From NCBI GenBank assembly GCA_014529385.2, contig CM043967.1, positions 127,259,182-127,323,181 of the forward strand: a DNA stretch of 64,000 nucleotides, in the 5' to 3' direction. The notes beneath the pieces were generated by a model, which worked only from the letters and a program-made list of their open reading frames with translations, had not been told where the DNA came from and searched no databases. Within the stretch, counting starts at the first letter, position 1; every line of letters begins with the position of its first letter. The stretch is from Adiantum capillus-veneris (taxonomy: Eukaryota > Streptophyta > Polypodiopsida > Polypodiales > Pteridaceae). The position numbers and the translations under genes are program-made. Below, piece after piece: positions 52,778 through 63,410 of the stretch.

Positions 52778-52840
52778 AAGACGAAGAATGCCAATAGAAG
52801 ATTAAATTTTTTGTCCAGGTTATAAGATTTTTGCCCTCAT
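52293..52840 (+). repeat. CACTA-1 transposase leader with internal duplication
   Basis: Matches CACTA-2 63060-63410. A segment with CTACTGTGAAAAGATG and CTAGAGAAGAGGCAAA occurs twice here (about 52348-52466 and 52490-52580) and once in CACTA-2. A (GA)n tract at 52742-52774 precedes the transposase start. Confidence 0.8.
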
Positions 52841-55800
52841 TATGAGTAGTGACGAGGATGTGGGGCTGTCCAACCGAAACGAGGATGTGGGGCTGTCAAC
52901 GAGGATCTTATGTCCTTGTAATCATTGCAAGCATGTTGTGTGCGACGGACAAGACGCGTTTCTTTGCAGCACGTTCGCGAATTTGACGAGTTCGATCCAT
53001 CTATTATAGATCAAGTTGTTGCCAATTATAACTCGTCGGACTCTGACGCTGGCCAACAGGCAGCAATCTTGCAACCCAATAGAAGTATTCGCGGGCGCTT
53101 TGGTCAAGCAGCATATGTGAGGCCACAAGATGTAGCCTCTGACAACTCGGGGGATGATCATGCAGACCACATTCCCAACGAGGCAATGTTTGAGCCCGAG
53201 ATTGATGAAATGATCAAGAGGATCATGGATTCAAAAAGGCTTATATATGATGATATGAAAAGTGAAGCCGATACACCATTGTATAATGGAGCACGTGTGT
53301 CTAGATTGAAAGCGCTCCTGGTTCTTCTCAACATGTAGGCAAAGTTTGGATGGAGTGACACTAGCGTCACAGCGCTTTTCAACTGATCTATCATAATTAA
53401 TTTACTTTAATAAAACTCTAAATGTATAATGATCTGATAGATTTTTACACAATTGTACTGTATTTTTATGTTGTGTAGATTGCTCAAAGAGCACATACTA
53501 CGAGTTGATAATGTGATGCCAGATTCCCGAGCGGAAGCAAGAAAGATTTTCCAAAACTTGGGGACGGATTACAATTCGATCCACACTTGTCCTAACGATT
53601 GCATTCTTTTCAGAGGGGAATATATAGACATGGAAAAGTGTCCGAAATGTGATTCCGAGAGATATCGAGTAGATCTCCACGGAACAAAAATTCAGCAAAA
53701 GGTTTTGTGACATTTTCCTCTGCTTCCTCGCATCAAGCATTTCTTCAAATGTAAGTCCATGGCCGCCCTAGCATCATGGCATGAGGAGAATAAATCTTGA
53801 TGGTGTGCTACGGATTCTTGCAGAATGCGCAGCCTGGAAACATATAGATGGAACATGGTCGGATTTTGCCAGGGAAGCTCAAAATTTGCGCTTAGGCATG
53901 GCTATGGATGGTGTAAATCCATTTGGTCAAAGATCAACATCTTACAGTGTATGGCCCATTGTCATCGTCACAACTACAACATTCCCCCGTGGTTGACTAC
54001 GAAGAAGGGGCACCTATGGCTAAGCTTGATTGTGCCGGGGTGATATAAAATGAAGAATATGGATGTGTATCTTCGTCCACTATTGGAAGAGATACAACAA
54101 TTGTGGATTGGCATAGAAGTGGTGGATATGAGCCGACACACAGGTCGACGGAATGCTGTGATTAGAGGCATTCTAATGTGGACCACGCATGACTATCCCA
54201 GACTAACAGAATGCTTAGGTGATCTATTTACACTCCTCACTCAGACACTGTAAATCTTGGTTTTTCTCAAGTTGATCTATTATCATGTGTATGCAGCCAG
54301 GGCTTCAAACAAGCGGATAGAGAGCATGTGTCACATGTGGACCTAGACTGAATGCATGTAGGGCACCCTCATTGAAGAAGCAAATCTATGAAGGTCATCA
54401 AGCGTATCTTCCAGAGAATCATGTGTTACGCGACGGCTTTTTGGGAAGAGAGCCATCGAGGATGTCTGCACAAGCATGGTTAGAGCAGAAGGAGATGTGT
54501 GATGACGGATTGCCCCCAGAGATGAAGAGCTATCTCTATGGTACGAGTTACCATACTGGACCCGACTCATGATCAATCACTTGCTTGATCCAATGCACAT
54601 ATTCAAGAATGTGGGTAATCTACTATGGGATCATCTGACCGGCAAGAAAGATACTTTGGGAGCCAGGGTTGACCTTAGAAATGTGGATCGTATGGAGCAA
54701 TACTGGCCGCAAACAGCGTCCGATGGATCGATATATTTCCCTAAAGCACCATGGATTTTCACAGGAGCCCAAGAACGCAAAGTAAAAGAGACCATTCGAT
54801 CTTTGCGGACCCCCACTGGCGTAATGTACTCGCTCCGAACGTGTTTTACTAAAGAAGGAAAGCTTACCGGTTTGAAGTCACACGACTGGCATAAAATGTG
54901 TCATGTATGTTCATAGTGGGAATTGTGTAGCAAATTTGTGTGTGGACTTTAATATCATTGTTGCACGTGTTTTGCATTTTATTTTACCAGTTGCCATTGA
55001 GGGATGTTTGTCTCTTGACATCCATAACACAATCTACAAACTTGCGAAGTTGGTGCAATGGATCTCACAAAAGGAGATCAACGTAGAATCCATACCATTC
55101 ACCAAACTAAATGCTGCGGAGGTTGTGTGTAGTTTGAGAAACATTCTCCTACTACCATGCTAACCATCCAGGTGCATCTTCTTGTTCACATAGTTGATGA
55201 GGTGGACATAGCTGGCACAGTACATTCCAGATGGATGTTCTTTTTAGAACGTTTCATGAAAACGCTCAAGGGATATGTGCACCAGAAGGCACATCCGGAG
55301 GGTAGCATGGCAGAAGGTTGGCTGGTATCAGAGTCTCTAGTGTACATCAGAGAGTGGCTAGATGAATTTGATAAAGCCCGGGACACGCTATGGCGAACCA
55401 TAGATGATGAGCGCATATCTGGGATTTTCATGTGCAATCTCGGTGTTGAGAAGAAGATGACGGAAGATCTAGAGGCTAAAATTAACCGATTTTGGATGCT
55501 TCACAATCCAGTGATGCAAATGTGGATTTCACAATATGAGGATGCAAAGCAAGAGCGACAAAGGGCACGAATCGAGTGGAGACGAGAAAGACGACCACCG
55601 ATGCACTATCCAACGGGTCTGGAGAGCCTACCAACATTCATGAGCTTAAGATGGTTGCACAACCAATTGAAATGCTCACAACAGTGCGGTGAAGAAGTGA
55701 CTGAGGAAGAGTGGGAGTACTCTCGGGGTTGCGTGACCAAGGTAAGTTTGCAATGTACGACTAGTGAGTTTCTAGATGTTTGAACGGCCACTCATAATCT

Positions 55801-56555
55801 TTGTTGGTTGTAGTATAAGTCATACACAGCAGCATGGTGTAAAGGTCGACATTTTAGGGTGGAACGGATCGACAAAAAGCGTTTTACTCAAGATTGTGGA
55901 ATCATGGCAAAATTTGAGCAGTCTAATCGACGACGGTCATTTGATGCAGATCCTGTGGTGGCGGAACTCACTTACTTCGGCACGCTACAAGAGATTTTGA
56001 GGATCGATTATAGAGGATTTTTTGTCGACTTGTTCGACGTGCAATGGTTCAAGATAATCATGGAGGGTCGCAACGCTACTGTGCGTAGAGGAGAGTCTGG
56101 TTTTCTTGAGGTGGATTCAACTAAGAAATGGACTGACCTAAGAGACACTTTCGTACTACCCGAGCATTGTGAACAAGTAAGTATGTAAATAGTTAACATC
56201 CCATTTTAGAATTTATGTGCTTGGAAGCTCTCATGTAAGTTATGTGGCTCTGGCAGGTGATATTTCATCCTACAAAGTCTGCATCAAACTGGTGGTATGT
56301 CATAGAGGTAGCCTCTCGTAGTGCGCGGGCGTATGAAGGCTACCATGTGCCAATCACAACGGCATCAATGGAGGAGATCGACGAAGATGCTTAGTCAGAA
56401 GCCATTGAGGTGGTGCCAGACGAACATCAAGATGCTACTCTCTATGGGGTGCATGCAGAGGATCTACAAAATGAAACGGAGGACATCTGTTTAAACGGAG
56501 AGCTCTATATAGATATAGGAAGTTATGCTGAGCTATGCGAGGATGAGAGAGAGAT
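52841..56555 (+). pseudogene. CACTA-1 TNP2-type transposase
   Basis: Multi-exon transposase relic. Exon 1 (52841-53382) encodes the transposase-associated domain (LCPCNHCKH; QAAYVRPQDVASD; AKFGWSDTSV). The donor that is GGTGAT in CACTA-2 is mutated; acceptor at 53477-53478. Then come the TNP2 core (HTCPNDCILFRGEYIDMEKC, NLRLGMAMDGVNPFG, MDVYLRPLLEEIQ, LDPMHIFKNVGNLLWDHLTG), an intron at 54905-54990, DUF4218 (LVHIVDEVDIAGTVHSRWM, LKGYVHQKAHPEGSMAEGW), an intron at 55742-55813, and DUF4216 (YKSYTAAWCKGRHF; ELTYFGTLQEILRIDY), split by an intron at 56177-56256 with GTAAGT. Stops include Trp to TGA at 53707. Not functional. Confidence 0.9.
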
Positions 56556-56574
56556 CTCTTAAAGCCATAAATAT

Positions 56575-56734
56575 TGTATTTGAACAATTTTGCTCCGTTT
56601 TGTAAAAACTCTGGCTCTCTAAGTACCTTCCATGTTGTATAACGCTCTTTTGATTGTGCACTCACATCCTGGGCAATCCATGGCCACATGTAGCTCCACC
56701 ACCTAGTTTTCCGACTACAAGATTTGATTGTGTG

Positions 56735-56740
<6 letters not shown>
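56575..56740 (-). pseudogene. HMA-domain first exon, copy a (HIPP-like), captured
   Basis: On the minus strand VVELHVAMDCPGCE...IKRALYNMEG, the start of a heavy-metal-associated domain with MxCxxC metal site (MDCPGC). GTACTT follows NMEG, where HIPP genes commonly have an intron, so this is genomic exon plus donor. A TAG precedes VVEL. A long GA tract (minus) sits just upstream, like a 5' leader. Antisense to the transposase genes. Confidence 0.72.

Positions 56741-56829
<89 letters not shown>
56736..56829. repeat. (CT)n microsatellite, about 90 bp
   Basis: Uninterrupted CT; part of the duplicated HMA unit a. Confidence 0.98.
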
Positions 56830-56832
<3 letters not shown>

Positions 56833-57002
56833 TGAAAATATATTCTGAGTTATCGACTTGACTCTTCCATCACTCAAGTTGAATAGAAGAAGAACGTGTT
56901 TTGTTGCTGTTAGCCTTTGAACATTCCAAAGCTACAAGCACCTTCAAGTTCTACATCGAAAAAGAAAGAGATAGTTCGGATTCTTGTACGATTCTCCGTT
57001 TT

Positions 57003-57140
57003 GAGCAATTTTGCTCCGTTTTGTAAAAACTCTGGCTCTCTAAGTACTTTACATGTTGTATACGCTCTTTTGATTTTGCGCTCACATCCTGGGCAATCCA
57101 TGGCCACATGAAGCTCCACCACCTGGTTTTTCGACTGCAA
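57003..57140 (-). pseudogene. HMA-domain first exon, copy b (HIPP-like), captured
   Basis: Duplicate of copy a, period about 427 bp. Reads QSKNQVVELHVAMDCPGCER with the MDCPGCERK metal-binding motif intact and no stop before it; the end of the exon is degraded (KRAYTT). Also followed by a GA/CT tract at 57157-57244. Confidence 0.75.
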
Positions 57141-57155
57141 GATTTGATTGTGTGT

Positions 57156-57156
<1 letters not shown>

Positions 57157-57244
<88 letters not shown>
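57157..57244. repeat. (CT)n microsatellite
   Basis: Counterpart of 56736-56829 in the second duplicated unit. Confidence 0.98.
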
Positions 57245-57248
<4 letters not shown>

Positions 57249-57401
57249 TGAAAATTTTGAGTTATCGACTTGCCTCTTCCATCACTCAAGTTGAATAGAA
57301 TAAGAACGCGTCATTGCGTCATTGTATTTAATAGTCTTTGCGTCCACTCTAGGGACGTATGCTCTAGGTATGTTCTCACAAGCAAGGACGACGAGCACCT
57401 C

Positions 57402-57404
<3 letters not shown>

Positions 57405-57463
<59 letters not shown>

Positions 57464-57475
57464 CTATCTGTCTAC
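57405..57475. repeat. (CT)n(ATCT)n microsatellite
   Basis: CT tract passing into ATCT units; lies in the presumed leader intron of the next gene. Confidence 0.95.
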
Positions 57476-57540
57476 TTGTCCATGTTTTCTACTCCATTCA
57501 TTCAATATTAAGTTTAAATGTTCGTGTGTTTAATGCAGGT

Positions 57541-58849
57541 ATGGACGATGAGGAGTTTCTTTCTTCTTTGTCACCTGAGCAGAGACAATGGTATGTGGAG
57601 CATCATTGCTCTGGTGCACCATCACGCATTCCTACTCCATCCGCATCTCCCTCTGTTTCAGGGTCCGTAGCACGCTCCGAAGCTTCGGTGTCGACGAGAC
57701 GATCTTCACACTTGTCTAGGTGCCGGCGCTCTAGTGGTGGCGGTGACGGTTGTTGTGGGGATGCCACCACCGATGCTTCGACACCGCCTCGTGTTCGACG
57801 AGGCTCTTTACCCTCCCCTTCTTTGCCCGTCTCGACACCAGCCACGACATCGCCATCGACACTTGGTTATGCGCGGCTGACTGCCGTTCCTAGGAGCTAC
57901 ACACCACTAGCTACTCCTCCAGGAGTCACGCCAGTCGACACTCCTCGCTTTGGGGCTTAGACTCTAGTGGAGATACCTGACGTCCGTACCCCTGTTGACA
58001 CGCCGCTAGAGACCCCTGCCGGGACACCCAGGTTCACGCGTCAGCGGCGAGAGGGCTTGCCTTACTCTGTCGACTTCAGCGGCGGCATCATCTTGGATGA
58101 TGAAGGCAAGAAGGTGATTTCACGCATGCGCGGTCTTTGCTCTCAGGTGTTTAGACACTACACGCCAAACACCTGGAGTGAAGTACCGAATGATTTAAAA
58201 GACAGAGTCATCGGCATGCTTCATGACGAGTTTCCCGTTCCAACACGGGATGATCGCTTCAATGAAAACGTGATGAAGGTTCGAATGCGTGAATACTGCA
58301 AGCACAAGCATTCCGAAGTGCAAAAAGAAATCAAGCATGGGTGGAACAGACCAGATTGGCTGGCCAAAGAAGATTGGAAGAATCCGAAGAAAGCAGCACG
58401 CGCGAATCTCGACAAGTGGAAGCAACAAAAGGAGGTAGCCAGAACGCGAGTAGAGGTAGGGAGCTCGCGCCACTTGGGGAGCGGCGGGTGGAATTTCAGG
58501 GCGATTTTGTAAGTGTTTTCGCATTGCTCTCTATGTTTGATAATTTAGGGTTTATGGGTTTTTAAATTCTAACATAATGGATTCTTTGTATGTTTTGATA
58601 GTGGTCGATGTCAGGACGTGATCCCACACCGTACGAGCGTGAGTACGCAGGCCAAAAGGGCTTAAACGCCCTTATAGACATTCTGAGTTCTCACGGCGGC
58701 ATGGTTAGTATTAGGGTTTATTCTTTTCTATTTGTTGTATTGTTTTATAAACGTCGCTATATGTTTATACTTACAAAAAGCTGTCTTATTGTTTTTTTTT
58801 TTGCAGAATCCGACAGATACGCCGCTTGGACGCGATGAGACGTCTGATT
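57541..58849 (+). pseudogene. CACTA-1 second transposase gene (Transposase_24-like)
   Basis: ATG 57541 after an acceptor-like TTTAATGCAG. N-terminal half is Ser/Pro/Thr-rich with STPxxTP-type repeats; TAG at 57958-57960 breaks the frame. The second half has the plant Ptta/En/Spm type domain: TWSEVPNDLKDRVIGMLHDEF, RMREYCKHKHSEVQKEIKHG. A one-base shift near 58470 leads to VEFQGDF at a GTAAGT donor (58509). A second exon 58602-58702 (SGRDPTPYEREYAGQKGLNA) and a third 58807-58849 ending in TAG (NPTDTPLGRDETSD) follow with consensus splice sites. In En/Spm elements this gene product binds the subterminal repeats. Confidence 0.8.
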
Positions 58850-59187
58850 AGACGACGTCAATTTAGCCATAGCTAGATAGCATTAGTTTCTTTTTGTCAT
58901 AGCTTATGTATCATGAGATGACTTTTATATGTCTTTTTGAAAACCATGTATATTTTTTAAATCATAACAATGGTTTGTAACTATTACATTTGCAAAGTTT
59001 AACAATCAAGTGATTTTGCCTATGTGTACAATTGTCATTGATTTACTTTCATCAATTCACGCTTGTCAGTTTTGTATCTTTATTTTGCAAACAATACGTA
59101 TTATGGATGATGGAGTTAATGGTTATATTGTCTTGTGGGTGACTATTTTGGGTCTATATCTACCTTTGCACTTTTTTCAAAGGTGAA
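58850..59187. other. Unassigned AT-rich sequence
   Basis: Possible 3' UTR of the preceding gene. No CACTA right terminus found here. Confidence 0.4.
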
Positions 59188-59843
59188 TCAATTAATGAAA
59201 CATTCAATATGGTTGATGGGTGCAGGAAGGAAATTGATCCCTTTGATTTGAACTTGCCACCCTGTGCCATAAGCCCCTGACCCAAGTTTCTTGATCTTCT
59301 TAATGGACTTATTTGGAATTCCCAGAGTCATACTACATTCAGAATTGTATATAGTGCTCTCCAGGTGACTGGTAGAAGCAGTAGAACCCGATGTTCCCTC
59401 AATGGCAGCCTCCTCAATAAACGGTTCTCTAACTTGGCTGCTCCCCACAACTCTAGTGACAGCCATTCGCATTTTCTTGCTTAGGCCAAACTGTGTGTCT
59501 ATGTGGGATGCTCGACTTGACCTCTCCTTTTCAGCTCTCCATCTAGTGTTCCAATGCTCTAGCTTACCCTTGTCTACTTCTTGAGGGCATTCCTCTTTCA
59601 AATCAGCGGCCACCTTAGGCAAATTGCCCACCCACCTGCTCAGTAATGAGTTTATTGATTCGGTTGTTTTGTCTGGATATAACAACAACATTTTGCGGAC
59701 AATCTCACTGTATAATGATTGCAATCTAGACTCATCTGCAACAATCTGCGCTATATCGTCGGGATCTAGTACACTGACGATCGTAATCAACAATTGTCTA
59801 ATTTTCTTTTTGAACTCTATCATTGAAGTAGCAGAAGGATCCA
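59188..59843 (-). pseudogene. Kinase-like N-terminal fragment
   Basis: Open minus-strand frame of about 218 codons from ATG 59843 (MDPSATSMIEF); the frame extends to 59994 without ATG benefit. A helical N-terminal region (FKKKIRQLL, IVRKMLLLYPDKTTESI) is followed by IKKIKKLGSGAYGTG, which looks like a kinase glycine loop (GSGAYG), then ends within about 20 codons. No catalytic lobe is present. Probably a host-gene fragment, possibly carried by CACTA-1, or a degraded resident gene. Confidence 0.5.
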
Positions 59844-59954
59844 TTTTGCCTGCAATGGTATTATTGCAAACAACACATTGTGAAATATAACTATGTGTCA
59901 CTGTATTTGGATCTTTTCTACGTGAAAGAAAAAGTGCAATATAGACCATAGATC

Positions 59955-61115
59955 TCGTACGCTTTTGCAGTGACACACCTAATCGCAATTGCAACCATGT
60001 GCCAATGCCTCACCGTACGACAACTTACAAATAGATGCTACCGTCAATCTAGCAGCAACACACCTAGTCGCAATTGCAACCATGTGCCGAAGCATGAATG
60101 ACAGGAAGCAACATAAAACATAGTCATCTTGCATTTTTGCAATGACACACCTAGCCACAATTGCAACCATGTGCCAGTGCATCCACACACGGTGACTTCT
60201 TTCAAACAGATGCTCCTGTCATTCTAGCAGCAACACACCTAGTCGCAATTGCAACCATGTGCCGAAGCATGAATGACTGGGAGCAACATAAAACATAGTC
60301 ATCCTACGCTTTTTCAATGACACATCTAGCCACAATTGCAACCATGTGCCAGTGCATCCACGCACGGTGACTTCTTTCAAACAGATGCTCCTATCATTCT
60401 AGCAACAACACACCTAGTCGCAATTGCAACCATGTGCCGAAGCATGAATGACTGGGAGCAACATAAAACATAGTCATCCTACGCTTTTGCAATGACACAC
60501 CTAGTCGCAATTGCAACCTTGTGCTAGTGCATCCACGCACGATGTATTCTTTCAAGATTCAAGCATATGAAGCATTATGAAATTATTTGAGCACACATTC
60601 ATGCATTAGATGCTACCGTCAATCTAGCAGCAACACACCTAGTCGCAATTGCAACAATGTTCCGAAGCATGAATGACGGGAAGCAACATAAAACATAGTC
60701 ATCTTGCGTTTTTGCAATGACACACCTAGCCACAATTGCAACCATGTGCCAGTGCATCCACGCACGGTGACTTCTTTCAAAAAGATACTCCTGTCATTCT
60801 AGCAGCAACACACCTAGTCGCAATTGCAACCATGTGCCGAAGCATGAATGACTGGGAGCAACATAAAACATAATCACCCTACGCTTTTGCAATGACACAC
60901 CTACCCGCAATTGCAACCATGTGCCAGTGCATTCACGCACGGTTACTTCTTTCAAACAAATGCTCCTGTCATTCTAGCAGCAACACACCTAGTCGTAATC
61001 GCAACCATGTGCCGAAGCATGAATGACTGGGAGCAATATAAAACATAATCATCGTACGGTTTTGCAATGACACACCTAGCCGCAATTGCAACCATGTGCT
61101 AGTGCATCCACGTAG
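59955..61115. repeat. Tandem array, 13 monomers of about 87 bp
   Basis: The core CACACCTAGTCGCAATTGC then AACCATGTGCC recurs near 59985, 60070, 60157, 60245, 60332, 60421, 60508, 60645, 60732, 60820, 60907, 60995 and 61081. Spacing is 85-89 bp except one 137-bp step. Alternate monomers resemble each other more (CCGAAGCATGAATGAC versus CCAGTGCATCCACGCA), giving a 175-bp dimer. Each core holds the palindrome GCAATTGC. Confidence 0.92.
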
Positions 61116-61296
61116 GATGATTTGATAAAAGAAATTTTAAACCTTTAAGTTAACGCAAAAAACTCAAAAAAACATCAATAAAATAAGGAAGGGTTCAAAA
61201 AATTACTGCTACACTGATTTGAGAATGTGGAAAGCTTTCAGAAAGTTGAGTGAAGACTTTTCAATGTACCTCGTTTGTGAAAATACAAGCACCGGC
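61116..61296. other. Unassigned AT-rich sequence before CACTA-2
   Basis: No feature recognised. Confidence 0.4.
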
Positions 61297-61446
61297 CACT
61301 ACAAGAGGCTATTCATATTAGCGACGCTCACACAGCGACGCTCAAAAAAAAAATCCCGACGTCGCTATGAGCGTCGCAAATTTACAAAGAAATTTGTGAT
61401 GCTCATAGCGACGCCGGCTGGGCTAAAAAAATAACCGAGCGCGCCC

Positions 61447-61475
61447 AAAAACTCAGATCTCAGATCTGAGTTTTT
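61447..61475. promoter_or_regulatory. Perfect 14-bp hairpin in CACTA-2
   Basis: Arms AAAAACTCAGATCT and AGATCTGAGTTTTT around one base; counterpart of 40401-40429. The outermost base differs from CACTA-1 on both arms, so pairing is kept. Confidence 0.8.
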
Positions 61476-61509
61476 CGGCGCCCTCAAGCAAGGAGCAGGT
61501 AACGCTCTC

Positions 61510-61511
61510 CC

Positions 61512-61560
<49 letters not shown>

Positions 61561-61567
61561 CTTCTCC

Positions 61568-61603
<36 letters not shown>

Positions 61604-61721
61604 AGAGGAAGGAGAGCCAGGTATGCTCCTTCCCTCTCCTCATTCTCATGTTCCCTTCCCCTCTTTCTCTCTCCCTCTCTCTCTCTCTCACACACACATA
61701 TACACACACACACATAGTGTT

Positions 61722-61761
<40 letters not shown>

Positions 61762-61995
61762 AACAAAAACAAAAACGCACACACACATACATAAACAAAG
61801 AATGCACACACACATTGAGAGAGAAAAAGAGAGAGAGAGAGCATGCATAAACAAAAAACGCACGCATTGAGAGAGGAAAAGAGAGAGAGAATATGCATAA
61901 ACAAAAAACGCACACATTGAGAGAGGAAAAGAGAGAGAAAACATGCATACGATCCAAAAAAACGCACACACATTGAGAGAGAAAGAGAGAGAAAC
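61510..61995. repeat. Microsatellite cluster (CT, CA, GA)
   Basis: Counterpart of 40452-40905. Open frames on both strands here are low-complexity artefacts. Confidence 0.95.
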
Positions 61996-61997
61996 TA

Positions 61998-62150
61998 ATT
62001 TAACGTCGTAGGAAACTAATTAAAATTAAAAGACCTAAAGATCTAGCCGACGAGGAGTTGAACTCAAGACCTATTATTCAAGAGGGAAACGGCATAATCA
62101 ATCTATCATACTTGGCATGGGTGATAGAAAGGTTATACCATTTATCTCTT
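61998..62150 (-). repeat. tRNA-like unit in CACTA-2
   Basis: Minus strand: GATAGATTGATTATGCC (box A-like) then GGTCTTGAGTTCAACTCC (box B-like). Same unit as at 40919-41060 and 41119-41262. Confidence 0.5.
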
Positions 62151-62254
62151 TTTATTGGCACACACATCCACACACGCGCACACACACAAGAAGAAGAGAG
62201 TTATAACATCGTAGGAAACTATCTTAAAAGACGTTAAAGATTAGGTTATATGTA

Positions 62255-62345
62255 GACTTACATTAAATTAGATTTAGGTTTATTTTTAACTAGATTTACG
62301 TTTATTTACGCTAGATTTAGATTTACGTTATATTAGATTAGATTT
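62255..62345. repeat. AT-rich minisatellite, left of cargo
   Basis: TTAGATTTAGGTTTATTT units as in CACTA-1; they recur at 62770-63015 on the other side of the HIPP fragment. Confidence 0.8.
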
Positions 62346-62347
62346 AG

Positions 62348-62710
62348 GTCTCCATAGACTGCGATGCCTGCATGAAGCGGGTGAAGAAAGCCCTCAATGG
62401 AATATAGGGTATTGCTGCCTTCACTCATGGTGGGCTCCGTCGATCCAAAAGTACTGGTGAAATGTCTTCAGAAGATAGGGAAGAAGGTGGATCTTTAGGG
62501 CGGCAAGAGTCACTACATCCCCGACACAATGACCATCTAGACAACCTCTAGTCATTCAACAGCAACTTCAAAGTTAGTAACAAGAGCAAGAACGGTCTAA
62601 AGGGCCAATTGCTGTCGTCAGATGTGGATGGAGATGAGGCAGCATCACCGCCGGAAGTTAACTCTCACATCTTTAGTGATGAGAATGCCAACTCTTGCCG
62701 AGTTATGTGA
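62348..62710 (+). pseudogene. HIPP metallochaperone fragment with CaaX end, captured
   Basis: Reads VSIDCDACMKRVKKALNGI (HMA metal-binding CxxC), then, after a shift, VGSVDPKVLVKCLQKIGKK, the second half of an HMA domain. In another frame the end is FSDENANSCRVM-stop (stop 62708-62710): CRVM is a CaaX isoprenylation box preceded by the DENxNxC sequence typical of heavy-metal-associated isoprenylated plant proteins. Two internal stops and shifts make it non-functional. The fragment is in the sense orientation, between two minisatellite blocks inside CACTA-2. Confidence 0.8.
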
Positions 62711-62769
62711 AAAATTATGTGTTAAATCAGTTTTAAGGTTCTTATAATCCCTGTTAGTTTAGTTCTTTG

Positions 62770-63015
62770 TTTTTAATATAACATAATTTACGTTAGATTT
62801 AAATTTATGTTATATTAGATTAGACTTAGGTTTATTTAGGTTTACCCACACACATACACACACACACAAGAAGAAGAGAGTTTTAACGTTGTAGGAAACT
62901 ATCCCAAAAGACGTTAAAGATTAGGTTAGATGTAGACTTACGTTAAATTAGATTTAGGTTTATTTTTAGTTAGATTTACGTTTATTTAGATTTACGCTTA
63001 TTTACGTTAGATCGA
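62770..63015. repeat. AT-rich minisatellite, right of cargo
   Basis: Same units; includes a CA run at 62848-62868 and the AACGTTGTAGGAAACTATC flank of the tRNA-like unit. Confidence 0.8.
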
Positions 63016-63059
63016 GTCCACGCAAGAATTACTTACGGTTTAGGGTTTAGAGTTAGACG

Positions 63060-63299
63060 AACAGTGAAAAGATCTACTGTGAAAAGATGTTAAGATGCTG
63101 TGAAGTGCTACAACTAGAGAAGAGGCAAAGGGGTTTTGTCCACTACATACAGTATCATGTAGACGTGGGTGTGTAGATTTCTTGTACCCACAAATATAGG
63201 TATTGACCAATAAAGACGAGATTATAACCCGGTGGTTCTGATCTCCGTGCACCTCTAGACCGAGGTGTGTGGGGATTGGACATGACTAGAGAATGTGAG

Positions 63300-63349
<50 letters not shown>

Positions 63350-63410
63350 GACGAAGAATGCCAATAGAATATGAAATTTTTTGTCCAGGTTATAAGTTTT
63401 TTATCCTCAT
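63060..63410 (+). other. CACTA-2 transposase leader
   Basis: Aligns with 52470-52840 of CACTA-1. (GA)n at 63302-63346. Confidence 0.8.

Larger units (their letters stand above)
40232..58860 (+). mobile_element. CACTA-1 (En/Spm-type) transposon, right end not found
   Basis: Left terminus CACTACAAGAGG at 40232, followed by subterminal GCGACGCTC/GACGTCGC motifs. Carries a TNP2 transposase, a Transposase_24-type second gene, and captured host fragments. Interrupted by LINE-2 (42491-52216). Aligns with CACTA-2 over the terminus, hairpin, tRNA-like units and transposase exon 1. No matching right terminus (…CTTGTAGTG) occurs before 61297 and the hAT-2 remainder does not reappear, so the element either continues past the window (with CACTA-2 nested in it) or has lost its right end. 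Confidence 0.85.

Noticed and set aside
59955-61115. Regularly spaced repeats resembling a CRISPR array
   Set aside because: The spacers are themselves repeated, the monomers are contiguous, and the context is a plant genome; this is a tandem satellite.
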